Positions 1-8,478 of a stretch of 58,322 bases of DNA are shown piece by piece. This stretch comes from Chitinispirillaceae bacterium (lineage in GTDB: Bacteria > Fibrobacterota > Chitinivibrionia > Chitinivibrionales > Chitinispirillaceae), in assembly GCA_016930275.1 (NCBI GenBank), contig JAFGHA010000072.1:1-58322 (forward strand), written 5' to 3'. Below the pieces are notes generated by a model. It was not told the origin of the DNA and did not search any database. It saw only the letters and a program-made list of their open reading frames with translations. Within the stretch, counting starts at the first letter, position 1. Each line of letters starts with the position of its first letter. A program made the position numbers and the translations under genes.

Positions 1-153
1 AAAAGGAAAACGGTTACCGTTTCGATTGGTGACATTCTATATCAGTTGAAAAGCCAGTGTGTTACGCAGAGTATTTTAAGCATCTTGCCGAAAGACAGGG
101 TAAGTGAACGAAAAATCGAGCAGTTGCAGGAGCTTTTCAGTATCGCTGCGTAG
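1..153 (+). CDS. C-terminal fragment of an unidentified protein (possible transposase tail)
   Basis: An open frame enters from the left edge and stops with TAG at 151-153, giving 50 residues that include KSQCVTQSILSILPKDRV and end in LFSIAA. It is charged and helical in character, with no motif I can name. The next 1.1 kb is full of transposase debris, so it may be the tail of another mobile-element protein, but that is only inference from context. The start lies outside the window. Confidence 0.35.
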   Translation, partial: KRKTVTVSIGDILYQLKSQCVTQSILSILPKDRVSERKIEQLQELFSIAA

Positions 154-381
154 GAATATACGGTAATACTGGCGCAGAGAAAGATTGAAATCACGAAGGT
201 TGAAAATGAATTGTTTTCTTGTAAGAGTGAGCAATAGTGAAAATATGTGCTTAACTACAATAATAGTATTCTGAAAAATGTATCTGGCTGAATTGGATAA
301 AAAAGAACATCACACTATCCTCCCTGATTTCGAAAAGTGCTGTCAACGGGGGAGCTGTTATCTTCTACATAGAAATGCGCT
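154..381. other. Gene-free stretch, no recognisable feature
   Basis: This stretch is AT-rich with frequent stops in all frames. A short open run around 160-240 has no start site or recognisable motif. I see no hairpin terminator or tRNA. It appears to be decayed sequence between the edge fragment and the hydrolase relic. Confidence 0.5.
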
Positions 382-587
382 TCAGTGCAGATACAGCAAC
401 AGTGACCGGGCATACCCGGGGTCATGCTGATACTCATAGTAGGAATCAAGGCAGTATTTGTCGTAAGGAAACGGTCTGAAGGTTACCGGTCTGAAGGCTT
501 CGCGTATTGACTTCCGGTTTTCCAGTAACGCGTTCTGATTCCCTGTATCTCAATATACTGGTCGGGGTAGGTGGTGTATTCGGGCAT
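382..587 (-). pseudogene. Alpha/beta-hydrolase relic (N-terminus joined to a later fragment)
   Basis: Reading the minus strand, an ATG at 587 preceded by GGGAG begins a 34-residue frame containing YIEIQGIRTRYWKTGS. This is the usual opening strand pattern of alpha/beta-hydrolases, just before the oxyanion HG motif. It stops at 483. A second frame, about 480 to 382, reads LDSYYEYQHDPGYARSLL and then a stop, resembling the cap or late helical part of the same family. The GxSxG nucleophile and the His region are absent. The two pieces meet at a repeated decamer (GGTCTGAAGG on the plus strand, twice, 5 bp apart), so most of the gene has been deleted. The family assignment is inference from short motifs. 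Confidence 0.5.
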
Positions 588-770
588 TCGGAACTCCCGC
601 TGAATAATAATTTTTACTGGAATTATCCCAAAAGAGGTTGTTGGATCAGGCCTGACCTTATAAAAATAATGAGATATCGATAAATAAAAGTGAAAAAAGT
701 TATGGAAAGTCTCATGATTTTTTATTGTAGTAATAGGAAATTAAATCAGAAAGAAAGGAGACATTTCCGC
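588..770. other. AT-rich spacer before the transposase relic
   Basis: No gene is seen. The right part (about 660-755) is very AT-rich and leads to AAAGGAG at about 755-761, a good ribosome site for the transposase relic that follows. It may hold that element's left end, but I could not find a matching inverted repeat on the other side. Confidence 0.4.
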
Positions 771-1225
771 ATGAATAAAAATACACAATTCGACACAGAA
801 TCAAAAAACAAATGCACCGGTATCTTAAACGAAAGCTTCCCGGACTAAAGAAACCTGACCAGAAAATCGCATTTTCAGGATTTATCGTTCACGGTGGCAA
901 TGTGAAGAGTGGATATGATTTGTAAAAGCAGCATCTAACCGTGAGGATATCAGATGTCTCAAATGGATTTCGCTTAAAAACGTTACTGCATTTGTTTTTT
1001 ATTGTCAACAACATGCTTGCAAAATGATTCGGGTAAAGTGCTCAGACCATAAAAACGAGAGCAGAATTACCAATACGGGGGAAACCGATTTTTTCTGAAA
1101 AGGCAAAAATGACGCTCTGCATATTAATTGAAGGTATTAAGGAAACGCTGAGATCTGTTGCTGCATATTGCAAGGTGATACAAGATGAATGTGACAGCAA
1201 CATTCAACTGGAGCTTTCCTTGTGA
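771..1225 (+). pseudogene. Decayed IS4-like transposase
   Basis: An ATG at 771 with AAAGGAG upstream starts MNKNTQFDTESK. Adding one A to the A-run at 803-808 restores a continuous frame into KQMHRYLKRKLPGLKKPDQK. Further on, another frame (about 880-1104) reads RSRWQCEEWI-stop-FVKAASNREDIRCLKWISLKN, which fits the conserved C-terminal signature of IS4-group DDE transposases: an RRW..EE..RF.K segment followed by .EDIR......LKN. A third frame (1109-1225) continues with LIEGIKETLRSV. At least two frameshifts, an in-frame TGA at 916 and loss of the central catalytic region show that it is dead. The motif match is recalled family knowledge, not a search. Confidence 0.6.
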
Positions 1226-1505
1226 AATATGGGATAACTCCAGTAATTTTTATGCCGACTTGGTAGCAGTATGAAGAAATTCAAATTGATTACTTCCGAC
1301 AAGCAGATTCTTAAAGCGTTCCCTGATCGTAGTATTTCTCTTCTTGACAATTTTAAATCGCCTGAAAAGTGTTTGGTCAAGGTGGGATTTTTCAGACAGG
1401 TCTTTCATACTTCTATGATCCCGGGTCGTGCACGACCCGGGATCGCGGTAAATGCGCAGATAAAACAGGCTGAACCCATTTCCGCGAAGGGCAGCGGTCG
1501 ATCAA
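1226..1505. other. Spacer between transposase relic and pckG
   Basis: An 81-codon open frame from 1271 exists, but it has no convincing ribosome site, resembles no family I know, and runs across a perfect palindrome and into the tail of pckG on the other strand. I regard it as fortuitous or as further debris. The main structure here is the palindrome at 1417-1444. Confidence 0.4.
1417..1444. repeat. Perfect 28-bp palindrome
   Basis: The two 14-base arms GATCCCGGGTCGTG and CACGACCCGGGATC are exact reverse complements with no spacer. The site lies about 60 bp past the pckG stop codon. Neither side carries a T-run, so it is not a textbook Rho-independent terminator. It could be an intergenic palindromic repeat, a mobile-element scar or a transcription-stopping cruciform. 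Confidence 0.7.
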
Positions 1506-3404
1506 TCAGGCTTTGAAATCACCCGGTTTTATCTCATCGCCGAACTGTTCACGAGCCGTTTTGATCTTTTCGATGGTTTCATTCCAGTAGTCAAATATTT
1601 CCTTCGGCGTATCAGGATCCATTTTCGTGTAGAACGCCTTGGTCCGTTCCAGTTTCTCTATCCACTTGGTGCAGCGGAACGTGAAAAGGTAGGTATAATC
1701 CGCTTCGGAGAAATCTTCATCCAGATAATTTTTAAAAAGATCATTCAGATCAGCATAGAGTGGAATCTTGCCGGTGGGTGTGTCGAGTGCCTCATAATCC
1801 CCGTGAATCCTTCCTTCAGCCCAGTGCAGCCAGATCTTTTTGGCCAGCTTGCTGGTCATGAATTTTCCGTCCGGTCCTTTCATGAAGTAATTGTTGCTGA
1901 AAACTTTGGGTGGATTCTTCATCCCTTCGCAGAACCTGATATTGTTCATGGTATAGGTTCCAAGAGGATAGGAAACGAAATCGAGATTGGCCATGGGGCT
2001 TGGCTTGCGAACCCCCTCGGCACCGAGAGTGGCACTGGTGGTTTCCGATTCGAGGGTCGCGGCCTTCAATAGGACGCCGTCTTTCCAATCGGGAGACTCT
2101 TCCACCGGTACGGTCGTGTCGCTGTCACGTCCGCCATAGAGGATTCCTTCGACCATGACGCCGTCTTTGGCCTCAAACCCTTCCTTGTCGATATTATCCA
2201 GGTAATCCAGTCGCATCGTGTAGCGCGCATTCCCGTGGGCGATGTCTACCTCATTCCCTTTTACATCTTTCACCCCTTTTTTCCATGCTCCAAAATGGTT
2301 TTTCCCCTCATCCGGAGGCGTCACGCCCATGCCCAGCCAGTAGGGCTTGTTGTCCGGTCCGACCAGGACGTTTGAAAAGATGACTTCCTGATTTTTCATC
2401 AGGTTTTCGAAAATGACCGGATCGTCTTTGGCGTTGACATCCTTGATAATGCCGAACATACCGAATTCGACATTGACGGCTCTGAACTCACCATCGAGGT
2501 TTCTGAAGTAGGCGATATCGTCGCCGACGATTTTTTCCCCCGGAATCATTGCGGTAGAGGTTTTACCGCATGCGGAGGGATACGCGCCGCAGAAATAGGT
2601 TTTCCGGTTTTTCTTCTTGTTGACCGCCGCCATGACGAACATGTGCTCGCACAGCCATCCCTCTTTACCTGCTTGATTGATGGCCAGACGCATGGCATGT
2701 TTTTTCAAACCGATGGAATTACCGGCATATTGATCATTCATGGAGTAAACAATGTTGTTCTGGGTGTCCATGTAGATTCGCCGTTTATCCAGGTTGACCG
2801 TGCATCCTCTCTCGTCCAGCTCACCGGCGGAATGGATGAATCGGAAGAAATGATCTTTTTCCGGATCATTCATCTTGAGAAAGTGATTGTAGGCCGAACG
2901 GTAGAGAATGAATTCCGAGTGTGCCACGTACCAGCTGTCGGTGAACTGAATGCATGGGATCGTAAAGGGACTTTCGGTCGGTCCTTCGGAAAAGAATTGC
3001 ACGACTACGTCTTTGCCCCTCATAATTCCCTTGGAAATCGACATGATTTCCGCATGCCCTTGCTCGTATTCAATGGAATTGAGCGCTTTCATGTTAGGCA
3101 GATTCTCTTTATAGACCAGAAATTTTGTATTTTCCTTATCTCTCGCCTGATCCCCGTACCCGTCCCAGTGGATCGTTTGCTCGGGATGCGCCAGGACCGC
3201 TTCTTCTCCTTTTACAATCGCCTGGTCCCGGACATACCGGGTATCCTCTGCGCTGTCGTCACACACGTAAATCGATTTCGGATCGCAATGCTCCGCAAAA
3301 AAACCGACAAAGGCCATCAGCTTCGGATTGGAAAGTGCAGCCAGCTTGTTGAAGCTTGCTTCACTCATTTTGCTTTTCAACAGTTGTTCATAATTCTTCG
3401 ACAT
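1506..3404 (-). CDS. pckG: Phosphoenolpyruvate carboxykinase (GTP)
   Basis: This cytosolic enzyme converts oxaloacetate and GTP to phosphoenolpyruvate, CO2 and GDP, the entry step of gluconeogenesis. The protein has 632 residues, normal for the GTP-dependent family. The diagnostic segment YFCGAYPSACGKTSTAMIPG (about residues 270-289) contains the P-loop and the reactive Cys of this class, followed by the metal-binding GDDIAYFR. An upstream in-frame ATG at 3437 would add 11 residues, but I start at 3404 because AAGGAG sits 5 bases before that ATG and MSKNYEQ is a plausible N-terminus. It is transcribed in the same direction as the genes up to 8478 but is separated from its upstream neighbour by 210 bp, so it probably has its own promoter. 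It fits the trehalose/glucan genes nearby as a carbon-storage function. Confidence 0.95.
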   Translation of the reverse strand: MSKNYEQLLKSKMSEASFNKLAALSNPKLMAFVGFFAEHCDPKSIYVCDDSAEDTRYVRDQAIVKGEEAVLAHPEQTIHWDGYGDQARDKENTKFLVYKENLPNMKALNSIEYEQGHAEIMSISKGIMRGKDVVVQFFSEGPTESPFTIPCIQFTDSWYVAHSEFILYRSAYNHFLKMNDPEKDHFFRFIHSAGELDERGCTVNLDKRRIYMDTQNNIVYSMNDQYAGNSIGLKKHAMRLAINQAGKEGWLCEHMFVMAAVNKKKNRKTYFCGAYPSACGKTSTAMIPGEKIVGDDIAYFRNLDGEFRAVNVEFGMFGIIKDVNAKDDPVIFENLMKNQEVIFSNVLVGPDNKPYWLGMGVTPPDEGKNHFGAWKKGVKDVKGNEVDIAHGNARYTMRLDYLDNIDKEGFEAKDGVMVEGILYGGRDSDTTVPVEESPDWKDGVLLKAATLESETTSATLGAEGVRKPSPMANLDFVSYPLGTYTMNNIRFCEGMKNPPKVFSNNYFMKGPDGKFMTSKLAKKIWLHWAEGRIHGDYEALDTPTGKIPLYADLNDLFKNYLDEDFSEADYTYLFTFRCTKWIEKLERTKAFYTKMDPDTPKEIFDYWNETIEKIKTAREQFGDEIKPGDFKA

Positions 3405-3614
3405 GACGGCTCCTTCTCTGGATAAATAGCATTTCAATGATATGGATATTGATTTTTTTATCGTATCGCAAAAAGCACAAAATAACGATGTGGTGCAGTC
3501 TATTCAAGTAATTTAGAAAAAATAATAAATGTTGTACAATGCTGCGTGCAGCAGAGACTTGAATAATGACAGCCGGTGGGGTCAATAATCCCGTCCCGGT
3601 TCGTTCCGGATCAA
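3405..3614 (-). promoter_or_regulatory. AT-rich leader of pckG with possible promoters
   Basis: On the minus strand this spacer contains TTGAAT, a 17-base gap and TATTTT, and further upstream TTGTAC with an 18-base gap to TAAATT. Both are weak matches to a sigma-70-type promoter. There is no convincing terminator for the upstream kinase-like gene. The exact start site cannot be chosen from sequence alone. Confidence 0.3.
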
Positions 3615-5330
3615 CTACCATGGGCGGTGTTTGATGAACTCAAAATTGCAGATACGCGCATCAATTGCACCGTGTTGGTCTTTCAGCAGGGTACTGTCGG
3701 GGGTAAGAGCAAGAAGTATGTCATCCATCGACAGTAAATCGCCATCATACCCCGCATGATAGAGGTCATCCATGGTGTCTCCTTTTATTCTCTCCGCTGT
3801 GGATGGAGTTATGTATTCGAGGGTGACCGCTTTAAGCAGATCGACCGGGCGGCAGAGCACACCGTGATGGGTTGCGACCCAATCATCGGTACCGTTGAAG
3901 TAACCGCGCAGAGAGATGTAGTTATAGCCATGTTGCAGGAGTGGCGTTCCATCCGGACAGGAGAGGCCGCCGTGAGAGCGGTAGCGACTATGATCAGTCG
4001 ATGGCACAAGCTTTGTGCTCCCGGTTCGATAGATCGCTCGTACGTAGACCACACCGATTCCTTTATTTGCCAAATCGTGAGCAATCGCAAACTCTTCAAA
4101 CGGACTGTTGTATCCGAAGTCGATGATGGCTTCTGCGCAGGGAAGATTCGGGTCGGGGCATGGTATTTCTCCAACACGGGATGTTTTCCATACGAGTTGA
4201 ATGGAATCTTTTGAAATGGTGTAGAAGATCTCTGACGATTCCGATAATTTCCACGAATAGGTGCGGCGCCAGCGTTCCGGCAGAAAGTAATCGAAAAGTT
4301 TGCTGTTTTTGCCAACCACCCAGAGTCGTCCCCCGGTGCTCTCCGTATGACCACAGACATAAGGAACCCCCATTATCTTCGAGGTTTTCAGAAATGGCGG
4401 AACTGACGTTTTTTTAAATCGGTCCAGCTGACAATTCAAATAAATCCTGCGCCGGGCCTTGAACACTTCCGTAGTATGGTCAGGCGTGCGGGTAAGCAAT
4501 TCGTAATCGATGATACTGTATTGAAACGTCGCGATGAGGTTTTGCAGATATGCAGTACCGTTCCCGCCGGATGTATGAATACGGGTCAGCTCCGTCACGT
4601 CCGATTCCGCTATGATAATGTGCGACGCTTTCATGTCGGCAACTTCGAATCCCTTTTCCTTTAAGGCCTGGATGGTCTCCCTGGTGAAACGGATACAGTG
4701 CCGGGTCGACTCTGCCTCAGGAAGCTCCAGAAGGTCGAGGCATTCCACCAGATCCATTCCGTGAATCCAACCGTAAACAAGTTTGTACTGCCTGAGGATA
4801 TCGATGTCTATACCGGGATGTCGCGCTTCGATTCGACGGATTCGGTCGATCGAGCGTCCGCTCTGCCAAGGTTGCATGGTTTCTGAAGGAAGGAATATAG
4901 CGAGTGGTTCCTGAGTTTTAATGGTGATATTTTTATTGCCGAATTTTCCGTCCTGAAGCTCCATTGTCAGGCTGAACTCTTCCCACGGACTGTTGAATTG
5001 GGCGTTTATAAACTCAATGAACATGTGGGTATCCGTTGGCACCTCCTCACCAACGCGACTATTTTTTACCACGAGATCAAGAGACTGGCCGTGAACCGGT
5101 CTGGTTGGCACACGATATACCGCACTCGTGCCGGAAAGTCGTTGCCGATGGGTGGTGAACCATTCCGGGTCGTACCAGTTTTCAATCTTCAGTAAGGCCG
5201 CATGGCGCATGCCATAGGGAGTCAGGTAAAGATCGCCGCTACCGGGTATACGGTAGTGAACGTATACCAGCCCCAGTACCGAGATGAGCATTTCGGAAGA
5301 AACTTTCGTTTGTCCGGGTTTGAAGCTCAT
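3615..5330 (-). CDS. Kinase-fold-like protein with a duplicated N-lobe, function unknown
   Basis: I do not recognise this 571-residue protein as a named family. The first half has features like a protein-kinase fold: a lysine strand LDLVVKNSRVGEE (84-96), a glutamate-rich helix FNSPWEEFSLTMEL (112-125), a hinge-like LVYGWIHGMDL, a loop VADMKASHIII (230-240) resembling the catalytic D-x-K-x-x-x-I, and YSIIDYEL (271-278) in the place of the DFG/DxE metal motif. The lysine strand and helix recur about 295 residues later as IQLVWKTSRVGEIP (377-390) and YNSPFEEFAIAHDLANKGI (407-425), so the N-lobe is duplicated and the C-terminal copy has no obvious catalytic loop. There is no signal peptide. It lies between argA and pckG on the same strand. 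The start codon has only a weak ribosome site; the ATG at codon 14 is an alternative. The kinase idea is inference. Confidence 0.6.
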   Translation of the reverse strand: MSFKPGQTKVSSEMLISVLGLVYVHYRIPGSGDLYLTPYGMRHAALLKIENWYDPEWFTTHRQRLSGTSAVYRVPTRPVHGQSLDLVVKNSRVGEEVPTDTHMFIEFINAQFNSPWEEFSLTMELQDGKFGNKNITIKTQEPLAIFLPSETMQPWQSGRSIDRIRRIEARHPGIDIDILRQYKLVYGWIHGMDLVECLDLLELPEAESTRHCIRFTRETIQALKEKGFEVADMKASHIIIAESDVTELTRIHTSGGNGTAYLQNLIATFQYSIIDYELLTRTPDHTTEVFKARRRIYLNCQLDRFKKTSVPPFLKTSKIMGVPYVCGHTESTGGRLWVVGKNSKLFDYFLPERWRRTYSWKLSESSEIFYTISKDSIQLVWKTSRVGEIPCPDPNLPCAEAIIDFGYNSPFEEFAIAHDLANKGIGVVYVRAIYRTGSTKLVPSTDHSRYRSHGGLSCPDGTPLLQHGYNYISLRGYFNGTDDWVATHHGVLCRPVDLLKAVTLEYITPSTAERIKGDTMDDLYHAGYDGDLLSMDDILLALTPDSTLLKDQHGAIDARICNFEFIKHRPW

Positions 5331-5544
5331 ATTCCAGTGCCGAGAAACAGGATGATCTTAACCCTCCCTTTCACGTTTTGCCCCGACTGTAACTACCGAA
5401 CTCCACTGTTTTCAGGGAGCCGGTCGGCAGGGAAAAAAATGGAACGGAGAGGATGGGATGGTACCGTTCGCCCGTTCGGACATCTTTTCGCTGGGATCGC
5501 ATCTGTCGCATGTATCTGAAGTAAAAGGAGAAAATGAAAAAATG

Positions 5545-6903
5545 CTACTCCACCGCAATCGCCGTTTTAACCCGCCGCTGGGGAATCCGTTTCCGCAGAA
5601 TGAGCGAATTTCTTTTCCTGTTGTAGCTTTTGCGTCGTGAAGGAGGAAGCGCTTCAATGGAGACTTCCGTAAAACCGAGACTTTCAAACCAGTCTGCAGT
5701 CAGGGTGGTAAGTACGAAAACCGCCTTGAGCCGCAGGGTTGTTGCCCGGTCAATCAGGTAGCCGATGATCTTGTTGCCGATCCCGAAGTCGGCATAGTCT
5801 TCGTCAACTACGATCGCGGCGATTTCCCCCTGCCGATCATCGTAGAGATGAAGCGCACCGCATGCGTGAATACTGCCGTCAACTTCATAGACATGATAAT
5901 CCTCGACCCGTTCCTCGAGATCCGCGGTGGTTCGCGGTACCAGAATTCCCTCTTCAATTGCCGGTTGCATGAGTCTGAGCACTTCAGGGATATCGTTGGC
6001 GTTCATCTGCCGGATATTTTCATGCTGGTTGGCGTAGATCATGGTTCCGAGTCCCCGATTGGAGAAGATTTCCTTGAGAATCATTCCGTCGGCTGCGCCG
6101 TCGATGATGTGGACCCGTTTCACACCGGCAGTGCATGCCCGGTGTGCCAAGGTGATGAAATCCCTGAAGGGATCGTCTGGGTTATTGTTGTGTTCAAGAA
6201 ATTCTCCGGCGCCGGTTACGGTAAGCTGGATGACCGTGCCGTCTTCCGCGACGACGCTGTCTGCCGGAAGTGAGTAATTTTCCGCATGGAGTGTTTTCCC
6301 GTTCGTCAGAAAAAACAGTTTTGATGCCCCGAGCGCGATGCTGATGGTACAGGCAAGTTCATTTGACGAAAGATTGTACGGTTTCCCCTTCGCACTCCAG
6401 CCGATATTGGGGAATATCGGAATGAGGTCATCGCCAAGAACGTTCTCGACGATATCCGATTGCAGCCGTTCAACGATGCCTGAACTCTGGTAATCAATAC
6501 CGTCCCGGACACCGATACTTCGTGCCTTCACCCAGTTACCGATCACCGCATTGGTACCGTATTCCGCGAGGATGGTCATGATTTTATTGGAAACGTCAAA
6601 TGCGGCCATCTTGATAAAAGGAATCGATTCGGGCGGTGATATCCGTATGCCCCCGACCCGCCGGCATCTGATGTTATAGGTGTCAAGTATCTCGTCGATC
6701 CTGCTCCGTGCGCCGGGAACCAGGACTATTCTGATGCCCATCCGCTGCAGCATCACGAGGTCCTTGATCAGAACCGGAATGAATGGACTGGAGATCAGTT
6801 CACTCGATAGTTTGATGACGAAGGTTTTTCCCTTGAACCGGTCGATATAGCCGAATGCCTGCCGTATACTTTCAACCTGTTCCTTGAGTTTCAATTTATT
6901 CAT
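5545..6903 (-). CDS. argA: Amino-acid N-acetyltransferase (N-acetylglutamate synthase)
   Basis: This is predicted to make N-acetylglutamate from glutamate and acetyl-CoA, the first step of arginine synthesis. The 452 residues have the ArgA layout: an amino-acid-kinase domain (about 20-285; FVIKLSSELI, VLVPGARSRI, FLTNGKTL) and a GNAT acetyltransferase domain (about 295-440; IRQMNANDIPEVLRLM, GEIAAIVVDEDYADFGIGNKII, FESLGFTEV). The length and order match the classical bifunctional-looking ArgA, in which the kinase domain binds arginine and regulates. The gene follows malQ by 51 bp, a gap containing a promoter-like TATATT. No other arg gene is nearby, although argS lies 30 kb away. The basic C-terminal tail after the GNAT domain is slightly long. 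Confidence 0.9.
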   Translation of the reverse strand: MNKLKLKEQVESIRQAFGYIDRFKGKTFVIKLSSELISSPFIPVLIKDLVMLQRMGIRIVLVPGARSRIDEILDTYNIRCRRVGGIRISPPESIPFIKMAAFDVSNKIMTILAEYGTNAVIGNWVKARSIGVRDGIDYQSSGIVERLQSDIVENVLGDDLIPIFPNIGWSAKGKPYNLSSNELACTISIALGASKLFFLTNGKTLHAENYSLPADSVVAEDGTVIQLTVTGAGEFLEHNNNPDDPFRDFITLAHRACTAGVKRVHIIDGAADGMILKEIFSNRGLGTMIYANQHENIRQMNANDIPEVLRLMQPAIEEGILVPRTTADLEERVEDYHVYEVDGSIHACGALHLYDDRQGEIAAIVVDEDYADFGIGNKIIGYLIDRATTLRLKAVFVLTTLTADWFESLGFTEVSIEALPPSRRKSYNRKRNSLILRKRIPQRRVKTAIAVE

Positions 6904-6929
6904 GGTGTTTCCGTAGATCGCGTTTTCAG

Positions 6930-6940
6930 CGGTAAATATA
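6930..6940 (-). promoter_or_regulatory. Promoter-like TATATTTACCG element before argA
   Basis: The minus strand reads TATATTTACCG in the 51-bp gap between malQ and argA. The identical 11 bases occur upstream of malQ (8578-8588). TATATT could be a -10 hexamer, with TTACCG as a shared discriminator or part of an operator. No good -35 is evident. Confidence 0.3.
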
Positions 6941-6954
6941 CATTGATTTCCGGC

Positions 6955-8478
6955 TCAACCGGAAATGTCCGTTCGATCGGGAGGTATTCTCCCGTAGATT
7001 GACGCCATTTCCGCGAGTGTTCCCACCGGTAATTGCCGTATCTGGTCCGGTGTGGCCCGCCACATCCAGTTGCCTTCCGCCTGTGCCGGTTGATTCATCC
7101 GGGCGGAAGCGCCAAGAAGGAGCAGATCCTGCAAGGGAATAATTGCGACATTTGCAACGCTGCTTTGAGCTAGCCGTATACAGGTCCAGACAACGGAGCC
7201 AACCGAATGATCGGTTATCGCGGTATACCGGAGGAGGCGTTCGCGGTCCTCTTCTGACGCCTCGTTTTCAAACCATCCCCGTACAGTGGTGTTGTCATGC
7301 GTTCCGGTGTAAACAAAGTAATTGGTTCCGTACATGTGCGGAAGATACGGATGGACCGGGTTGTCTTCTCCAAAGGCGAAGAGCAGTACCTTCATGCCGG
7401 GAAAGGAGTAATGATCCATCTCCGCTCGCACATCATCGGTAATGATACCGAGATCCTCGGCGATTACCGGGAACCCGGGGATTTCATTCAGCAGCGTGTC
7501 GAACAGGGAGCGGGTGGGAACGGGTTGCCATGAACCGTTGATCGCGGTTGGTTCACCCGCGGGGACCTCCCAGTATTGCACCAGACCCCGGAAATGATCG
7601 ATCCGGACGATATCGAACCTGCTGAACACCGCCTTCATCCGGTCTTTCCACCAGGCGAACCCGGTTTTTTCGATATGGTCCCAGTTGTAAACAGGGTTGT
7701 TCCAGAGCTGCCCGGTAGCACTGAAGTAATCCGGCGGCACTCCGGAAACCGCCATGGGTTGTAGATCCTCATCGAGTTTGAAAATGTCGGGATTAGTCCA
7801 TACGTCAACACTATCGTAGCTGACATAAATGGGAATGTCGCCGATCACCAGAATGCCCTTTTCATTGCAGTATCGCTTGAGTTTTTCCCACTGGGTGAAA
7901 AAAATGAACTGATACCATTTTTCACGTGCAACCGATTCGCTGAGCTTTTGCCGGTAGTCCGCGAGAGCACCGGCATCTCTCCGCCTGAGCTGATCGGGCC
8001 ACTGATCCCAGGGAACATTATTGAAATGATGCCGCAGAGCGATGAACAGGGTGAAGTCGTCAAGCCAGGATGCGTTGGCACTACAGAAATCAGTGAACCC
8101 GTTATTGCCGGTTTTCTGCAGAGATGTCTCGTATGCTTTTTCAAGCAGTGGATACTTGAATCGGGTGACTGCATCGTAATCAACCTTGTCGTCAGGGGAA
8201 CTGCCGGCGGCTGCCGGTATGGTGGCGAGGAGTCCGTCGGAAACCAGTGCTTCCAGGCTGATCAGCAGCGGATTACCCGCGATGGCCGAGGAACTGAAAT
8301 AAGGAGAGTTGAAACTGCTTCTGCCGGTGGGATTGAGCGGAAGCACCTGCCAGTAGGTCTGTTTCGCCTGTTCCAGCTGATCGACAAAATCGTACGCCTG
8401 CGGTCCGAGATCACCGATACCGCAGGGTGACGGCAGTGAAGAAATGTGCATCAGAATGCCGCTTCCCCGAGTAAACAT
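6955..8478 (-). CDS. malQ: 4-alpha-glucanotransferase (amylomaltase)
   Basis: This GH77 enzyme transfers maltodextrin units between alpha-1,4-glucans and releases glucose. The 507-residue length is standard. The catalytic residues are visible: nucleophile D294 in VRIDHFRG, acid/base E341 in PVIAEDLG and D395 in YTGTHDNTTVRGW. The N-terminus RGSGILMHISSLPSPCGIGDLG is characteristic of the family. AAGGA lies 8 bases before the ATG. It is divergent from treY across a 547-bp region, and with treY and the treS fusion it forms an alpha-glucan/trehalose cluster. MalQ would supply longer maltodextrins to TreY. Confidence 0.96.
   Translation of the reverse strand: MFTRGSGILMHISSLPSPCGIGDLGPQAYDFVDQLEQAKQTYWQVLPLNPTGRSSFNSPYFSSSAIAGNPLLISLEALVSDGLLATIPAAAGSSPDDKVDYDAVTRFKYPLLEKAYETSLQKTGNNGFTDFCSANASWLDDFTLFIALRHHFNNVPWDQWPDQLRRRDAGALADYRQKLSESVAREKWYQFIFFTQWEKLKRYCNEKGILVIGDIPIYVSYDSVDVWTNPDIFKLDEDLQPMAVSGVPPDYFSATGQLWNNPVYNWDHIEKTGFAWWKDRMKAVFSRFDIVRIDHFRGLVQYWEVPAGEPTAINGSWQPVPTRSLFDTLLNEIPGFPVIAEDLGIITDDVRAEMDHYSFPGMKVLLFAFGEDNPVHPYLPHMYGTNYFVYTGTHDNTTVRGWFENEASEEDRERLLRYTAITDHSVGSVVWTCIRLAQSSVANVAIIPLQDLLLLGASARMNQPAQAEGNWMWRATPDQIRQLPVGTLAEMASIYGRIPPDRTDISG

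Noticed and set aside
1271..1516. 81-codon plus-strand frame
   Set aside because: No ribosome site, spans a perfect palindrome and overlaps the pckG tail; regarded as chance or debris.
2643..3425. 260-codon plus-strand frame
   Set aside because: Antisense of pckG.
3388..3621. 77-codon frame upstream of pckG
   Set aside because: Covers the pckG promoter and ribosome site; no family resemblance.
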